From Sphaerisporangium rhizosphaerae (GTDB lineage: Bacteria; Actinomycetota; Actinomycetes; Streptosporangiales; Streptosporangiaceae), in contig NZ_JBHTCG010000003.1 of assembly GCF_042665155.1 (NCBI RefSeq), forward strand, positions 186,001 through 250,000: a stretch of DNA of 64,000 nucleotides. Reading direction: 5' to 3'. The position numbers and the translations under genes are program-made. The stretch's first letter is position 1. Every line of letters begins with the position of its first letter. Positions 14,092-22,700 of the stretch are shown one piece after another. The notes below the pieces were generated by a model. The model did not search any database and was not told the DNA's origin. It saw nothing but the letters and a program-made list of their open reading frames with translations.

Positions 14092-14694
14092 CTAGGGGAT
14101 GGCGTGCTCGAAGTTGTCGCCGACGGCGTAGGTGACCAAGGTGGTCAGGACGCGGGCGACGGAGTCCCTGTCGCGCACGTCGCACAGCAGGATGGGAGCC
14201 ACTCCGTCCAGGCCGAGGGCGCGGCGGATCTTGACGGGGTCGTGGCGGCGGGCGCCGTCGAAGCAGTTGACGGCGACCACGAACGGCAGGCCGCGCTGCT
14301 CGAAGTAGTCGACGGCCGGGAAGCAGTCCTCCAGGCGGCGGGTGTCGGCCAGGACGACGGCGCCGAGCGCGCCGAGGGCCAGTTCGTCCCACATGAACCA
14401 GAACCGGTCCTGGCCAGGGGTGCCGAACAGGTAGAGCCATAACCCGTCCCGGACGGTGATGCGGCCGAAGTCCAGCGCCACGGTCGTGGTGGTCTTGGCC
14501 TCGACGCCGGAGACGTCGTCCACACCGACACTGCGCTCGCTGAGCAGTTCCTCGGTGTGCAGCGGCCGGATCTCGCTGATCGTGCCGACCATGGTCGTCT
14601 TGCCGACCCCGAAGCCGCCGGCGATGAGGATCTTGATGGCCATCGCCGGGGCGGCGCCTGGGGCGGCGGCCCGATCAGAGGCTGCGTAGCGCAT
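14092..14694 (-). CDS. cvnD: Conservon Ras-like ATP/GTP-binding protein (CvnD)
   Basis: A 200-residue small GTPase-like protein. The P-loop GGFGVGKTT, the switch region EAKTTTTVALDFGRI, the DxxG-equivalent LFGTPGQDRFWFMW and a base-recognition-like AVNCFDG are visible in order. It is the fourth member of a conservon, the four-gene cluster repeated many times in actinomycete genomes, where CvnA-D form a membrane-associated signalling complex somewhat like a eukaryotic G-protein system. It overlaps the DUF742 gene by 20 bp. The ATG at 14694 is used; an internal ATG at 14643 just before the P-loop is possible but would shorten the protein below the family norm. Confidence 0.93.
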   Translation of the reverse strand: MRYAASDRAAAPGAAPAMAIKILIAGGFGVGKTTMVGTISEIRPLHTEELLSERSVGVDDVSGVEAKTTTTVALDFGRITVRDGLWLYLFGTPGQDRFWFMWDELALGALGAVVLADTRRLEDCFPAVDYFEQRGLPFVVAVNCFDGARRHDPVKIRRALGLDGVAPILLCDVRDRDSVARVLTTLVTYAVGDNFEHAIP

Positions 14695-15025
14695 GCAGCA
14701 CTTCCCTGTAGATGCGTTCGTCGATCGCCTGCGCGGCAGGCTGCGGTCGGTCGATGGTCACGAGACCCTCGCGACGCAGGTCGCCGAGGATCACGCGGGT
14801 GATGTTGATCGGGAGCCTCAGCTGGGCGGCGACGTCCGCGACCGGGGTGGGCCTGCGGCACGTCCTCAGGATGGCCAGGTACTCCGGGCCGAGGTCCGGC
14901 TGCTCGAACGGGATGCTGACGGTCGTGACGATGGCCACCAAGTTGAAGGATTCGCCGGGTGGGCGCGCACGGCCGCCGGTCAGCCCGAAGAGCCTGACCA
15001 GCGGCCCGGGATCCTCTCCGGTCAC
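14675..15025 (-). CDS. cvnC: Conservon DUF742 protein (CvnC)
   Basis: A 116-residue DUF742 protein, with VRLFGLTGGRARP near the N terminus and a winged-helix-like C-terminal part (PTPVADVAAQLRLPINITRVILGDLRREGLVTI). This is the standard CvnC of conservons. It overlaps both neighbours (4 bp with the roadblock gene upstream and 20 bp with the GTPase gene downstream), so the set is translated as one operon. Its biochemical role is a link between CvnB and CvnD rather than DNA binding, as far as the family is known. Confidence 0.93.
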   Translation of the reverse strand: MTGEDPGPLVRLFGLTGGRARPPGESFNLVAIVTTVSIPFEQPDLGPEYLAILRTCRRPTPVADVAAQLRLPINITRVILGDLRREGLVTIDRPQPAAQAIDERIYREVLHALRSL

Positions 15026-15447
15026 TGACGCACGCCGTTCCAGGCGGGTGCCGGAGCCGCTCCTCTCGGCAGGGCGGACAGGTGCTCGCCGACGCGCTTG
15101 ACCATCAGCGCCATCTCGTAGGTGACCATGCCCAGTTCGGCGTCGCCCGAGGCGAGCACGGCCAGCCGGGCCCCCTGACCCGCCGCGGTGACGAACAGGA
15201 AGCCCTCCTCCAGTTCGATGATGGTCTGCCGGACGCCGCCGAGGCCGAAGTGGCGTCCGGCGCCGAGGGCGAGGCTGTGGCTGCCGGCGGAGATGGCGGA
15301 CAGGTGCTCGGCGTCCTCCCGGGTCAGGCCCCGGGAGCCGCCCATGGCAAGGCCGTCCCCGGACAGCACGATGGCGTGCCGCACGCCGGGGACGCGCTGG
15401 GTCAGGTCGTCGAGCAGCCAGCTCAGTTCAGGTCTGGGTTCGGGCAT
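15022..15447 (-). CDS. cvnB: Conservon roadblock/LC7 protein (CvnB)
   Basis: A 141-residue roadblock/LC7-domain protein (LSWLLDDLTQRVPGVRHAIVL, GLAMGGSRGLTREDAEHLSA, FLFVTAAGQGARLAVLAS). In conservons this protein is thought to regulate nucleotide exchange or hydrolysis on CvnD and to bind the CvnA sensor. It begins 31 bp after the sensor kinase stop and overlaps the DUF742 gene by 4 bp. Length and motifs are normal. Confidence 0.93.
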   Translation of the reverse strand: MPEPRPELSWLLDDLTQRVPGVRHAIVLSGDGLAMGGSRGLTREDAEHLSAISAGSHSLALGAGRHFGLGGVRQTIIELEEGFLFVTAAGQGARLAVLASGDAELGMVTYEMALMVKRVGEHLSALPRGAAPAPAWNGVRQ

Positions 15448-15478
15448 CGGAATGGCCCTCCTTTCGATTGCGCGTCAT

Positions 15479-17992
15479 CTACTTCTGCTCGGCCTCGCCG
15501 CGGCCCTGCTGCCAGCCGCGCTGCATGGACGACATGATGCTGAAAAGTTCCTCGGGGGAGCGCACGCTGACTTCGCGCTGTTCGGCGGCCCGCGTGCGGC
15601 GGAGCTGGGGGGCCATGCTGGCCTGCCGCACCCGTATCGGCAGCCCGTCCAGGTCGTCCTCGTCGGTGCTCGGCACGGCGGCGGACGGACGGCCGGCCGG
15701 CGGAGCGGCCGGTGAGGTCGCCGGCCGGGCGGGCGGCTCGGCGGGTGGCTGAACAAGTGGCGGGGCGGATGGCGCGGTGAACGGTTCGGTGGGCGGCGAG
15801 GCGGTCGGCGAGGCGGGAGGACGGTCGGAGAGCGGGGTGAACAGCTCAGCGGACCGCCGGCCCGAGGGCTGGACGGGTGGCTGTGCCGGCGGCTGGGAGG
15901 CCCCTGGCGTCCGGTGGGGGAAGGACGACGCGTCCGGTGCCGGAAGCGCCCGTTGGGCGGTGGGTGGAGGCGTGCCCAGAGCCCGGGTGGGCCGGTCCCC
16001 CCGGTCGGGACCCATCGAGGCGCCCCGTTGCGAGGGTATGTGGGAACGTTCCCACCAACTGGGGGCGGGCGCCGGGGCGGCGCGGTCCGGCATGGGTTCG
16101 ATGACGGGGGCGTCGGGCGTGGCGAGCAGGGCGACGGGCAGCAGCACGATGGCCGTGGTGCCCTCGTAGGGGGAGCGCCGCAGCGAGACCTTGATGCCGT
16201 GCCGGGCCGCGAGCCTGGCCACGACGAACAGGCCGAGCCGGTCGCTGTCCACCAGGTCGAACTCCGGCGGGTCGGCGAGTTTGGCGTTCAGCTCCTCCAA
16301 GGCGGCCTCGCTCAGCCCGAGGCCGCGGTCCTCGACCTCCATCGCGAAGCCGTTGGCCGCCGCCATGCCCCGCACGTGCACGGTGGTCTCCGGCGGGGAG
16401 AAGACGGCGGCGTTCTCCACCAGCTCCGCGAGCAGGTGGATCACGTCGGCGACCGCGACGCCCAGCAGCTGCGGGGCCTGCGGCATGGGCGGCACGATGA
16501 CGCGGGTGTAGTCCTCGACCTCCAGCACGGCGCTGCGCGCCACGTCGAAGATCGGCACCGGGTCGCGCCACCGGCGGGCGGGCGTGGAGTCCGACAGGAT
16601 GACCAGGTTCTCCGCGTGCCGCCGCATGCGGGTGGTGAGGTGGTCCAGCCGGAACAGGTCCTCCAGCGTGTCCGGCTCCTCGACGCGGCGTTCCATCGTG
16701 TCGAGCAGGGTGAGCTGGCGGTGCAGCAGCGCCTGGTTACGCCAGGCGAGGTTGAGGAACACCTGGCCGATGCCCTTGCGGAGCGTCGCCTGGCTGACCG
16801 CGGCCTCCACGGCGGTGCGCTGCACGGCCGAGAACGCCTGGACCACCCGCTCCACCTCGGCGGTGCGGGCCGAGTCCAGGGGCGGCGCCTCGGTCGCCGG
16901 GTCCACGTCGTCGCCCCTGCGCAGCCGTTCGACCAGCCGGGGGAGCCGTACTTCGGCCAGTTCCACGGCCGACCTCTGCAGGCGCCGCAGCTCGACGATC
17001 ATGGACAGGCCGAACCGGAACGACAGCAGGATCGAGGCGATGACCGCCACCAGGCCGAGGCCGAGGACCAGCCCGATGCGCCAGTACGCCGCGGTCTTGG
17101 TCGCCTGCCGGGCCTCCTCCACCCAGAACAGCTCGTTCTGGGTGTCACGGTTGATGGTCTGCAGCAGGAGGCTGGTGTCGCTCTTCCAGTCGTCGGGATC
17201 CACAAATGGCACGCCGGTCGCGTTCCAGTTGAAGACCCTGTCCTCCATCTCCAGCAGCCGCCTGTAGGGCAGGCCCCGGACGAGGTTGTCGTACTGGACG
17301 CGCAGGTCGGGTCCGACGTCACGGGCGGCGTTCGCCATGATCATGCGGCGGCCGGTCATGGCGGCGACGAACGCCGAACGGTCGCTGGGAGTCATCCGCC
17401 GCTGCACGATCGTGCTGGTGAGGACGGCGTTCTCCCTGCTGAGGTACTCGGCGCCGCTGTTGTAGGCGGCCATGCCGCGCACCGCCCGGTCGGTCGACAC
17501 GTCGCTCAGCGCGCCCCCGGCGTTGAGCTGCCGGCCGGCGTCGTCGATCAGCTTGTTGTAGGCGTCGATGACCCGGACGGGCGGGAAGAGGCTGCCGCTG
17601 TCGGCGGACCGGCGGAGCGTCTGGAGCGAGTCCAGCGCCCCGATCAGGGTGCGCACCTCGGCGGGGGTCTCGTCCTTGCTCTGCTGGCCGACCGACCCGA
17701 TCAGCTCGCGCAGTTCCTGGGCCCGGTCGTCGGTCAGCTGCCGCTGCCTCGCCAGCGCCTGGTCGTTGCCGGTGCTCCGGGCCTGCGCGGAGGCCTGGCG
17801 TTCCCGCTGGAGCTCGTAGACCAGTTGCAGGACCGGCGCCCCGATGGCCTGCCAGCGGCTCTGCGTGCGGGAGATGTCGGAGATCTCCGTGATGCTGGAG
17901 TAGGCGATGAAGCCCCAGAAGGCGACCATGGAGACCAGAGGCAGCGCGAGGATCCTCAGGAGCCTCGTGCGAATCGGAGGGGGCGAGCTCAT
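15479..17992 (-). CDS. cvnA: Conservon sensor histidine kinase with NIT domain (CvnA)
   Basis: An 837-residue membrane sensor. TM1 is at ~17-34; residues ~40-300 are a nitrate/nitrite-sensing (NIT) all-helical extracytoplasmic domain (SQVRTLIGALDSLQTLR-type helices, DAYNKLIDDAGRQL); TM2 at ~315-338 (IGLVLGLGLVAVIASILLSF) leads to a HAMP-like linker. RLDHLTTRMRRHAENLVIL stands where a DHp helix would be, and the ATPase domain has the N box ELVENA and G-box residues MEVEDRGLGLS and DRLGLFVVARLAARH. The last ~200 residues are a proline-rich disordered tail typical of CvnA. The ATG at 17992 (MSSPPPIRTRLLRIL) is chosen because it starts just before TM1; a longer frame from 18103 is not family-like. 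It leads the conservon operon. Confidence 0.92.
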   Translation of the reverse strand: MSSPPPIRTRLLRILALPLVSMVAFWGFIAYSSITEISDISRTQSRWQAIGAPVLQLVYELQRERQASAQARSTGNDQALARQRQLTDDRAQELRELIGSVGQQSKDETPAEVRTLIGALDSLQTLRRSADSGSLFPPVRVIDAYNKLIDDAGRQLNAGGALSDVSTDRAVRGMAAYNSGAEYLSRENAVLTSTIVQRRMTPSDRSAFVAAMTGRRMIMANAARDVGPDLRVQYDNLVRGLPYRRLLEMEDRVFNWNATGVPFVDPDDWKSDTSLLLQTINRDTQNELFWVEEARQATKTAAYWRIGLVLGLGLVAVIASILLSFRFGLSMIVELRRLQRSAVELAEVRLPRLVERLRRGDDVDPATEAPPLDSARTAEVERVVQAFSAVQRTAVEAAVSQATLRKGIGQVFLNLAWRNQALLHRQLTLLDTMERRVEEPDTLEDLFRLDHLTTRMRRHAENLVILSDSTPARRWRDPVPIFDVARSAVLEVEDYTRVIVPPMPQAPQLLGVAVADVIHLLAELVENAAVFSPPETTVHVRGMAAANGFAMEVEDRGLGLSEAALEELNAKLADPPEFDLVDSDRLGLFVVARLAARHGIKVSLRRSPYEGTTAIVLLPVALLATPDAPVIEPMPDRAAPAPAPSWWERSHIPSQRGASMGPDRGDRPTRALGTPPPTAQRALPAPDASSFPHRTPGASQPPAQPPVQPSGRRSAELFTPLSDRPPASPTASPPTEPFTAPSAPPLVQPPAEPPARPATSPAAPPAGRPSAAVPSTDEDDLDGLPIRVRQASMAPQLRRTRAAEQREVSVRSPEELFSIMSSMQRGWQQGRGEAEQK

Positions 17993-18344
17993 CTGTCGTG
18001 TCCAATTTCGTGTGCGGCGCGCCCTTTGTGGACGCGGGTTGGAGCCGTTCCCCGAGTGGCGTCCCGCGGCCACTGCGCCGATGATCTGGACAACTATGCC
18101 CACTTGGGCACAAGTGCATCAAGACAACATGGCGAAGATTGTATATCGAAGTTCGTCCAGAGTCGCATGATGTGTACGGTGCGTAATCACTGTGAGGAGT
18201 ACGCCACTCTGTGTCATCCATTTCGGACATGACCTTGTGGTTCGTCCACCGCGAGGCTCTGGATCCGCCCCCGCCGCACGGGTGAAGATGAACCCGCTAC
18301 TTCCGCAGTGGTGATCTACCCGGGAATCGTGGCTGGGGGCGTGC
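17993..18344. promoter_or_regulatory. Divergent intergenic region with overlapping palindromes
   Basis: A 352-bp gene-free region between the conservon and the flavin monooxygenase, noticeably AT-richer at 18085-18200. It contains TGCCCA (18097-18102) with TGGGCA (18105-18110), overlapping CACTTG (18101-18106) with CAAGTG (18111-18116). These overlapping palindromes could be a regulator site for either gene. No RNA gene was recognised. Confidence 0.35.
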
Positions 18345-19541
18345 GTGGGCTTACGGGTGGCGATCGTGGGCGGTGGTCTCGGGGGGCTGGCGGCGGCGCT
18401 GCACCTGCGCCGGGCCGGCGTGGAGGCCCAGGTGTACGAGCAGGCGCCGGTGCTGCGCGAGGTGGGCGCGGGGGTGATGCTGGCGCCGAACATGGTGCGG
18501 CTCATCGCGCGGCTCGGCCTCGGGGACGCCCTGGCGCGGTGCGCGGTCTGGCTGGAGGAAGCGTGGGAGTACCGCCGGTGGGCGGACGGCCGGGTGATCT
18601 CCTCCCAGCCTATGGGAGAGGCGTGCGAGCGGCTGTACGGCGCCAACCTGCACACAGCGCACCGGGCCGACCTGCTCGCGATGTTCCAGGACGCGCTGCC
18701 CGCGAGCGTCGTCCGCCTCGACCACCGCTGCGTGGCCCTCGACCAGGACGACGCCGAGGTCGAGCTCACCTTCGCGCACCGGTCGGGAGGCACGACCACG
18801 GTGCGCGCCGACGCGGTCATCGGGGCCGACGGCATCCACTCGACCGTCCGGCCGCGCATCGTGGCCGAGGCGGCGCCCCGGTTCTCCGGCTTCAGCGCCT
18901 TCCGTGCCCTGGTCCCCGTCGAGCGGGCGCCCGAGTACGCGCGGCGGCGGGTGCAGACCCTCTGGCTCGGCCCCGCGCGGCACGTCGTGCACTATCCGGT
19001 GTCCGGCGGGCGCCTGGTCAATCTCGTCGCCGTCGTGCCGGCCGGCGAGTGGCGCCTTGAGTCCTGGACGTCCGACGGCGAGCTCGCCGACTTCGCCCGC
19101 GAGTTCGAGGACTGGGACGCGGGCCTGCGGCGGCTCATCGATGCCGCGCCCGGCACCAAACGCTGGGCGCTCTACGACCGCGGCCCGCTGGAGCGGTGGA
19201 CCAGCGGCCGCGTCACTCTGCTCGGTGACGCCGCGCACGCGATGCTGCCGTTCTTCGCCCAGGGCGCCGGCCAGGCCATCGAGGACGCCGCCGTGCTCGC
19301 CCGGTGCCTGGGCGGCGCCGACCCCGACACGGTGCCGAAGGCCCTGCTCTCCTACGAGGCGACCCGCAGGCCGCGCGCGAGCCGCGTGCAACTGATGAGC
19401 CGGGGCCGCGCCGAGTACAACCACCTGGCGGACGGTCCCGAACAACGCGAACGCGACGCCGGCCTGCGCGAGGGGGACGTCCTGCGGCACAACGCCTGGC
19501 TCTACGCCCACGACGTCGACGCCGAGCCCCTGGTGTGCTGA
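18345..19541 (+). CDS. FAD-dependent aromatic monooxygenase (salicylate-hydroxylase-like)
   Basis: A 398-residue flavoprotein hydroxylase of the class A family. It begins LRVAIVGGGLGGLAAALHL (FAD dinucleotide-binding), has the DG motif GADGIHSTVRPRI near residue 160 and the GD motif LLGDAAHAMLPFFAQGAGQ near 290. ANLHTAHRADLLAMF and EVGAGVMLAPNMVRLIARLG are typical of the salicylate 1-monooxygenase / 6-hydroxynicotinate 3-monooxygenase group, so a hydroxylation of a small aromatic acid with NAD(P)H and O2 is likely. The GTG at 18345 follows GGCTGGGGGC. No partner genes of an aromatic degradation pathway are adjacent, so the substrate is open. Confidence 0.88.
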   Translation: MGLRVAIVGGGLGGLAAALHLRRAGVEAQVYEQAPVLREVGAGVMLAPNMVRLIARLGLGDALARCAVWLEEAWEYRRWADGRVISSQPMGEACERLYGANLHTAHRADLLAMFQDALPASVVRLDHRCVALDQDDAEVELTFAHRSGGTTTVRADAVIGADGIHSTVRPRIVAEAAPRFSGFSAFRALVPVERAPEYARRRVQTLWLGPARHVVHYPVSGGRLVNLVAVVPAGEWRLESWTSDGELADFAREFEDWDAGLRRLIDAAPGTKRWALYDRGPLERWTSGRVTLLGDAAHAMLPFFAQGAGQAIEDAAVLARCLGGADPDTVPKALLSYEATRRPRASRVQLMSRGRAEYNHLADGPEQRERDAGLREGDVLRHNAWLYAHDVDAEPLVC

Positions 19542-19639
19542 CCGCCGGGTGCGGGTCGGCCGGCCGCCGTCCGGCGACGGGCCGTGTGCCCGGTCGCGTC
19601 CCTCCGGTCCCCGCCCGACATCGGCGAAGCCATCCCCAC

Positions 19640-19758
19640 TGGCCGATGAAAAGCCATATGTCCTTTTGAAGCGTTTATATGTGGTTTCTGGAATCGGCAT
19701 TCAATGTGATCAATTGATTAGTCCGGATATGTTTCGTTCCAAGGCTTCGAGTGCAAGT
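19640..19758 (+). promoter_or_regulatory. AT-rich leader upstream of Tc-toxin-like gene
   Basis: This ~120 bp stretch is far AT-richer than anything around it and has no actinomycete codon bias in any frame, so I take it as promoter/leader rather than coding, although one frame stays open through it. TTGATT near 19714 and tatat-rich boxes are possible promoter elements. In this kind of genome AT-rich promoters of big accessory genes are favoured Lsr2 targets; an Lsr2-like protein is encoded at 4736. Confidence 0.4.
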
Positions 19759-22700
19759 ATGGCCGGGCGGAGCAGAGACGGACCGTCTTCGCCGATCGCC
19801 GTGCCATGTGATCTCGCGCGCCCTCGTGCGAGTTTCGACGGCTCGATCCGCCATGCCCCGGGGCACCTATCTCGCTTCATCGGATCCGAGCTGGAGGATC
19901 TCTTGCGCGAAGACGGCTCATTGCCGAGCTACGACCGGCTCTTCGGCGAACTGGACTTCGGGGAGCAGGAGGAGCCGGGGTCGGTCACCTCGCCCGCGGC
20001 CTACCTGGCCGACCTGCTCCAGCTCGTGGAGGACAACTTCGAGGAGCCGTCGCTGCTCGAACGGCGGCCGGGGCTGAAGCGGGTCGTCCTCGACCATGCG
20101 GGCACCTACACCGAGGTCCCGTACCTGGACATCGTCAACGAGGTGCTGGCGAGGTTCCTCACGGCGGACGCGTCCGCGGACCCGGACACGACCTCGGCTC
20201 CGGGTACGTCCGCAGGCCCGGACATGTCCGCGGATCCGGATACGACCGTGGGCCCGGACACGTCCGGAGGGCCGGGCATGTCCGCGGACGCGGACACGGC
20301 GGGTATGGGCGCGGGCGCGGACGCAGGTACGGGCGCGGGCGCGGGCGCGGACGCGGGTACGGACGTGGACGCGGGGCCCGCGACGCAGGCGGAGGTGGAG
20401 GCGGAGGCCTTCGCGCGGTTGCGTGAGCTGCGCTTTCCGTTCGACAAGCCGTTCTCGTTGCAGGACGAGCGGTTCCGGGCGTACCTGCGCCGGTTCGAGA
20501 TCGCCCCCGACGAGTTCTACCGCGCGTTCGCGGCGCGGGTCAGCGCCGACGTGGTCGCCCGCGAGTACCTGGGCCTCACGCCCGAGGACGCCGCGATCGT
20601 GACGACCGTGCTCTCCGGCGAGGCCGCCGTCCAGGAGTGCTACGGCCTCGGCGACAAGCCGCTGACCGCGTTGCAGGACGTCGACCGGTTCCGCCGGGCC
20701 ACCATGCTCACCGCCGCGGAGCTGCGGGACCTGCTGTTCCAGAACCTCCTCCCGCTCGCCCGCCCGCCGCACGCCGAGGCGTCGGCCTTCTTCGTCAACC
20801 AGGGGGGCACCCCCGTGAGCGTGGACGCGGAGGGACGGCGGCTGGTGTGGGGAGCCGAGGAGACCCCCGTGCCCTGGGAGTGGTTCGAGAGAACGCGCCG
20901 TTTCGTGCGCCTCGCGCGCAGGACCGGCCTGTCGATGGCCGACCTGGACGTGGTGCTCAGGACCTGCTGCGGCAACCGCATCGACCCGGCCGCCCTGCGC
21001 GTGCTCGCCGCGGTGGTGTACCTGCACCGGACCCACGACCTGCCGGTGGACGTGGTCTGCGCCCTCGCCGCCCCGATGGACACCACGGGCATCCGGGACG
21101 GCGCCGACCCCCGCGACCTGTTCACCCGCACCTACAACGACGTCATGACCGCGCCGGGCGGCCAGGAGGACGGCCTGGTCTGGCCATGGCCGGACGCGCC
21201 GCCATCAGGGCGGGCGCTGCGGTGCGCGGGTGACATTCTCGCGCCGCGCAACGCCGCCTACCGCCGCCGCCTGGCGAGCGGCCTGTCGGTCGGCGAGAGC
21301 GACCTGGTGGAGATCGTCGTCCGCTACCGCCGCCGGTACGCGGGCACGCCGCTGGAGCCCGGTCCGTTCGACCGCGAGGAGATCGGTCTGGCGGCGCTGT
21401 CGCTGCTGCACCGGGTCACCCGGCTGAGCGCGGCGCTCGGCCTTTCCACCGGCGAGTTCTTCGGCGTGCTCGCGGCCGTGGAGGCCGATCCCGCGCCGCG
21501 GCCGCAGGGCTACACGCCCTTCCGCGGGCTGCCGCTGGACGACGATCCGGGCACCCGCGACTGCCATCGCATCCTGGAGGCCGGGGACGCCGGCGCGAGC
21601 CTGTGGCTGGCCCGGACGCTCTCCGGCGTCGCCGAGTGGATGCGGGCCGACGGGTTCGGCGTCGAGGACCTGGGCGCGGTCATGGGCGGTCCGGTGGCCC
21701 TGTCCACCGGCGATCCGCTGTCCACCGGCCTGGACGGTCGTGCGGGCGTGGACGCGGCGTCGAGGGCGGACGGGGCGTTGGCGGCGGGCGGGGACGGTAC
21801 GGGCCGGGCGGGCGAGGGCGCGGTCCCCGCCGACGACGGGACCGAGGCGGTCGCCGCGGACCTGGGCCGGGAGTTCCAGAGCGTGGCGTTCGGCCCCGGC
21901 TCCTTCGTCTCCGACCGGTTCGGGGAGCGGGCGTCCCAGGTCATCCAGGACGTGCTGACCGCCTACGACGGCGTGGTGTCGCCGGGCGACGACCGGGTGC
22001 TCCGATTGGACCGTGCCGAGGCGGAGCCGGCGGCCTACGACGCGCTGACCGACCTCGCCGTGCTCACCGAGGAGGACTTCCTGGACCTCGGCCTCGACGA
22101 GAGGCTGACCGGGAAGATCTACGCCGATCTCGTCACCGCCGGCTACCTGCGGGCCAACGGCGAACTGGTGCTGGACAGGCTTCCGGGTGAGGGGGAGGAG
22201 CTGCGCCTGACGCGCGACTTCACCCCGCACCGCCGCGCGCTCTACGACGTGATCGCCCGCCTGTGCGGCGCACCGGCGCCCGACACGGACGCGCCCATGG
22301 ACATGGCCATGGATGCTGACGCCGGCATGGACCCGGCCACGGGAACGGGCACGGCAACGAACCCGGACGCGAAAGACGCGACGGATAGAGAGGACGCCGA
22401 GGACGCCGAGGACGCCGAGGACGCCGGTGCGGACACGGGTGCGGGTGCGGACGCGGGTGACCTGGTGGCCGGTGATTCCGGGGTCGAGGGCGCGGACGCC
22501 GCGGATGCCTGGCCGGATGACGACGAAGCGGCGGGCACGGCGGCGCTGTACCCGTCCGATCTGGTCTCGCTGGGCCTGGGGCCCGACGAGCAGGCCGAGC
22601 TGTACGACAACCTCGTCTTCAACGGTTACCTCGACGCCGAAGGCGAGATCCTCTGGCCCGCGCCCTTCACGAAGGAGGACCCGCAGGACTCCGACGTCGA

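Noticed and set aside
13098..18095. A shared 14-mer, gatgatctggacaa, upstream of the M23 gene and of the conservon kinase gene
   Set aside because: A match of this length between two places in 64 kb can occur by chance, and the dyad present at the first site is not present at the second.
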